Assembly: GCA_934167435.1 (NCBI GenBank)
Contig: CAKPKZ010000086.1
Coordinates: 1-6,738 of the forward strand
Direction of reading: 5' to 3'
DNA: 6,738 nucleotides
Source of the DNA: an uncultured Clostridia bacterium
GTDB taxonomy: Bacteria > Bacillota > Clostridia > TANB77 > CAG-508
Shown: positions 5,019-6,738 of the stretch, piece by piece
Numbering within the stretch: position 1 is the first letter of the stretch
Layout: every line of letters starts with the position of its first letter
Made by a program: the position numbers and the translations under genes
Notes under the pieces: model-generated
The model's input: the letters and a program-made list of their open reading frames with translations, nothing else
What the model was told of the DNA's origin: nothing
Database searches by the model: none

Positions 5019-5573
5019 ATGGAAAATGAATTTAAATTTATAAATCAAAAGGAAATTTACCAATATAAATTTTATATGATACCAAAAGAGCTTTTTGTAA
5101 ATAAGAGATATACTTCCCTATCTCCAGCTGCAATATTGCTTTATGGTATATTATTAGACCGATTAACACTATCTATTAAAAATAATTGGATAGATAAAAA
5201 TGGAAATGTGTATTTGATTTTTACTAGAAAAGAAATACAAAGATTATTGCATATTTCTGATAAAACCTGTACAAAAGTATTTAAAGAATTAGTAGATGCT
5301 AAATTGCTATTAGAAAAGAGTCAAGGAAAAGCAAAGCCAAAATTGCTATATCCTGCTCAAATGACACATGATGTCAAGTTTGATAATTTGAATCGTAAAA
5401 ATTACGATTCACAACCAGAAAATTTTACAACTCATGAATCGGAAAATTTACGACCTAACTATACAGATAACAAATATACTAATAAAAATAAACAAAATTC
5501 TTGGCACTATGAAAATGAAAGACATTATAGTGAAGAGTTTTTAAATAGCTTATATGCTAATTTAATTGATTAA
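5019..5573 (+). CDS. repA: RepA_N-family replication initiator (copy 2)
   Basis: This 184-residue homologue of the minus-strand initiator is transcribed away from the attachment site. The ATG follows GGAAAGGA (5005-5012). The RepA_N domain is clear: FYMIPKELFVNKRY, LLYGILLDRLTLSIKNNW, NVYLIFTRKEIQ and ISDKTCTKVFKEL, followed by KPKLLYPAQ. The linker includes NRKNYD and HESENLRP, then the shared ending YSEEFLNSLYANL. Domain identity with copy 1 is high, while the linker diverges in protein but keeps the palindromic DNA. Its stop codon overlaps the ribosome site of tnpV, so the two form an operon, a pairing I recall from Clostridia integrative elements. It may initiate replication of a separate, neighbouring element. 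As with copy 1, the chain is short for the family. Confidence 0.88.
   Translation: MENEFKFINQKEIYQYKFYMIPKELFVNKRYTSLSPAAILLYGILLDRLTLSIKNNWIDKNGNVYLIFTRKEIQRLLHISDKTCTKVFKELVDAKLLLEKSQGKAKPKLLYPAQMTHDVKFDNLNRKNYDSQPENFTTHESENLRPNYTDNKYTNKNKQNSWHYENERHYSEEFLNSLYANLID
5391..5453 (+). other. Probable intragenic replication origin in rep copy 2
   Basis: The 19-bp palindrome at 5391-5409 is base-for-base identical to that in rep copy 1 and encodes the same residues. After the same 26-base spacing comes GAATCGGAAAATTTACGA (5436-5453), one base different from the copy 1 motif. An intermediate GAAAATTTTAC (5418-5428) resembles it. The position in the rep linker matches known RepA_N origins. Confidence 0.6.
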
Positions 5574-5588
5574 AGGAGGATTTTAAAA

Positions 5589-5996
5589 ATGGATGAAAGA
5601 TATGATGAAAAAGGAAATTTAAAAGAAAGTTTTATAGACAATAGAACAGGAATTGAATATAACCTAGTTGGAGATTATTATCTTCCTAATCTTGTACTAG
5701 AAGTTGAAGAAAAAGTGATATTAAATAAATATGGATTACTAAGATTAAATTATTTAAAAGGACATAAAAAAGCTGACTATATAATAATGTTTATGAATAA
5801 AACTCTAAATAAACACTTGAAAGAAGTACAAGAAACTGCTAAAGCAAGAGTTGATACACTTATAAAGGAATTTGCAAAACAAGACAATATTAATGAAGAA
5901 TTAAAAGCTAAAAATCAATTAGAGTGGGTACAAATGATGAATAATTGCAAAAATAGAGCTGAAGAAATTGTTTTTAGTGAATTAATATATTCTTAA
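5589..5996 (+). CDS. tnpV: TnpV-family transposon-encoded protein
   Basis: This 135-residue protein matches the TnpV family, small proteins of unknown function encoded in Clostridia transposons and integrative elements. Hallmarks are VGDYYLPNL (27-35), the YGLLRLNYLKGHKK block (48-61) and the C-terminal LKAKNQLEWVQMMNNCKNRAEEIVFSELIY (105-134). The first 22 or so residues, reading DEKGNLKESFIDNRTG, are a polar extension before the family core. AAGGAGG (5573-5579) overlaps the rep copy 2 stop codon, so the two genes are surely cotranscribed and perhaps translationally coupled. Despite the name it has no visible transposase catalytic motif. No recombinase accompanies it in this window. The family call is good, the role unknown. 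Confidence 0.85.
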   Translation: MDERYDEKGNLKESFIDNRTGIEYNLVGDYYLPNLVLEVEEKVILNKYGLLRLNYLKGHKKADYIIMFMNKTLNKHLKEVQETAKARVDTLIKEFAKQDNINEELKAKNQLEWVQMMNNCKNRAEEIVFSELIYS

Positions 5997-6056
5997 AATA
6001 ATCACGTAATATTTGAAAATTATAATTTAGAAATATTAGCAAAAGGCTATGAAAAG

Positions 6057-6085
6057 TTAAGAATTTGTGATATAACATATATAAT
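6057..6085 (+). promoter_or_regulatory. Possible promoter for the Nudix gene
   Basis: TTAAGA (6057-6062), a 17-base spacer and TATAAT (6080-6085). The -10 box is perfect, the -35 box poor. It lies in the 138-base gap after tnpV, large enough for an independent promoter. Confidence 0.35.
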
Positions 6086-6109
6086 ATTTGGATTAAACAC
6101 AAATATTAT
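6081..6109 (+). repeat. Perfect 10-bp inverted repeat before the Nudix gene
   Basis: ATAATATTTG (6081-6090) and CAAATATTAT (6100-6109) flank nine bases. It overlaps the candidate -10 box and start point, so it could be an operator. It lacks a T-tract and is all AT but for one pair, so terminator function is doubtful. Confidence 0.35.
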
Positions 6110-6134
6110 TCTATGAATAGAAAGGAAAAATAAA

Positions 6135-6671
6135 ATGGATTTAATATGTAAAATAACAGATAAAGATATTGGAGAGAAGATAACTAATATGGAAAATCCA
6201 AAATTGCGACTAGGTGCAAGAGGAATTGTTATAAGAAATGATGGTAAAATTGCAATATTTAATAAAAGCAACAAGAATGAATATAAATTACCTGGTGGTG
6301 GTTTGGAAGGGGACGAGAAACCAGAAGAAGCATTTAAAAGAGAGGTTTTAGAAGAAACTGGATGCGAAGTAGAAATCATAGCTAATATGGGAACAACTGA
6401 AGAATATAAATCACAGAATAACTTTAAACAAATTTCTTATGTTTTTATTGGAAAAGTAGTAAAAGATACACAACATTTAAATGTTACTAAAAAGGAGCAA
6501 GATGAGGGAGCAAAATTATTATGGGAAGAACCTAATAAGGCATTAGAACTTATAAAGGGATGTTATAATAAATTAATTGCTTCAAACTATGAAACAGTAT
6601 ATAGTACGAAATTTATAGTGTTAAGAGATAGTAAAATTTTAGAGAAATATATAGAATCAAATATAAAATAG
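6135..6671 (+). CDS. Nudix hydrolase
   Basis: This 178-residue enzyme would hydrolyse a nucleoside diphosphate linked to another group (NDP-X) with Mg2+. The exact substrate cannot be told. A perfect Nudix box spans residues 55-77: G55, E61, R69-E70 and E73-E74-x-G76, preceded by EYKLPGG. The fold begins near residue 27 (GARGIVIRNDGKIAIF), and the C-terminal 60 residues carry no named motif. About 26 residues precede the domain. AAAGGAA (6121-6127) supports the ATG at 6135. It is separated from tnpV by 138 bases and closely followed by another start codon, so it may lead its own operon. It is likely cargo or flanking gene content of the right-hand element; house-cleaning of modified nucleotides and small-molecule roles are both possible. 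Confidence 0.92.
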   Translation: MDLICKITDKDIGEKITNMENPKLRLGARGIVIRNDGKIAIFNKSNKNEYKLPGGGLEGDEKPEEAFKREVLEETGCEVEIIANMGTTEEYKSQNNFKQISYVFIGKVVKDTQHLNVTKKEQDEGAKLLWEEPNKALELIKGCYNKLIASNYETVYSTKFIVLRDSKILEKYIESNIK

Positions 6672-6706
6672 CATAAATTTGTAAAAGTAATTTTAAGGAG
6701 AGAACA

Positions 6707-6738
6707 ATGAACACATTGACTAGACAGTCTACATCTGA
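6707..6738 (+). CDS. Start of an unidentified gene (cut by window end)
   Basis: AAGGAG (6695-6700) followed six bases later by ATG, encoding MNTLTRQSTS before the window ends. The start lies 35 bases after the Nudix stop codon, so it is probably in the same operon. Too short to identify. Confidence 0.6.
   Translation, partial: MNTLTRQSTS

Noticed and set aside
5997..6116. Forty-codon open frame directly after the tnpV stop, in the same frame
   Set aside because: No ATG and no ribosome site, no recognisable family, and TnpV already has its normal C-terminus. Probably chance in AT-rich DNA.

Overview
The window is strongly AT-rich DNA that looks like a low-GC Firmicute, most likely a Clostridia-type gut or anaerobic bacterium. 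Reasons: strong AGGAGG-type ribosome sites, AGA/TAT/AAA-biased codons, the standard genetic code (Trp is TGG), and a Firmicute mobile-element gene set (MobV relaxase, RepA_N initiators, TnpV). No chromosomal housekeeping protein gene is visible. The whole window reads as accessory DNA, probably one or two integrative and mobilizable elements (IMEs) or a plasmid-like element.

Layout. (1) 1-401: the 3' end of an AlbA/RecG-like ATP-binding regulator with a winged helix, cut by the window start. (2) 402-504: three 12-bp TTGACCAATAAA-type repeats directly against a near-perfect promoter. (3) 505-2418: a 637-residue Sel1-repeat protein with an uncharacterised C-terminal half. (4) A convergent, probably bidirectional terminator. 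(5) 2446-3630, minus strand: a MobV (Pre/Mob) relaxase. (6) 3631-3895: an oriT whose predicted nick sequence is identical to the pMV158 nic core, then stacked inverted repeats including the terminator of the next gene. (7) 3896-4435, minus strand: a RepA_N-type replication initiator. (8) 4436-5018: a 583-base gene-free divergent region holding the 3' half of a tRNA-Leu(UAA) gene from the anticodon loop to CCA, which is best read as an integrase attachment site, followed by a strong terminator and short direct repeats. (9) 5019-5996: a second RepA_N gene with tnpV right behind it. (10) 6135-6671: a Nudix hydrolase, then the first 32 bases of another gene.

How it fits together. MobV and oriT would let the element be mobilised by a helper conjugation system. 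The RepA_N proteins would replicate the excised circle, and the tRNA half marks where site-specific recombination joins element and host. No integrase is in the window. The two divergent rep genes flank the attachment site and carry an identical 19-bp palindrome inside their coding sequences, at the same codon position and followed at the same spacing by a second conserved motif. This suggests two related replicons abutting at one tRNA-Leu site (tandem integration), or one element with two initiators around its attP. The Sel1 protein, the ATP-binding regulator and the Nudix enzyme look like cargo or regulatory genes.
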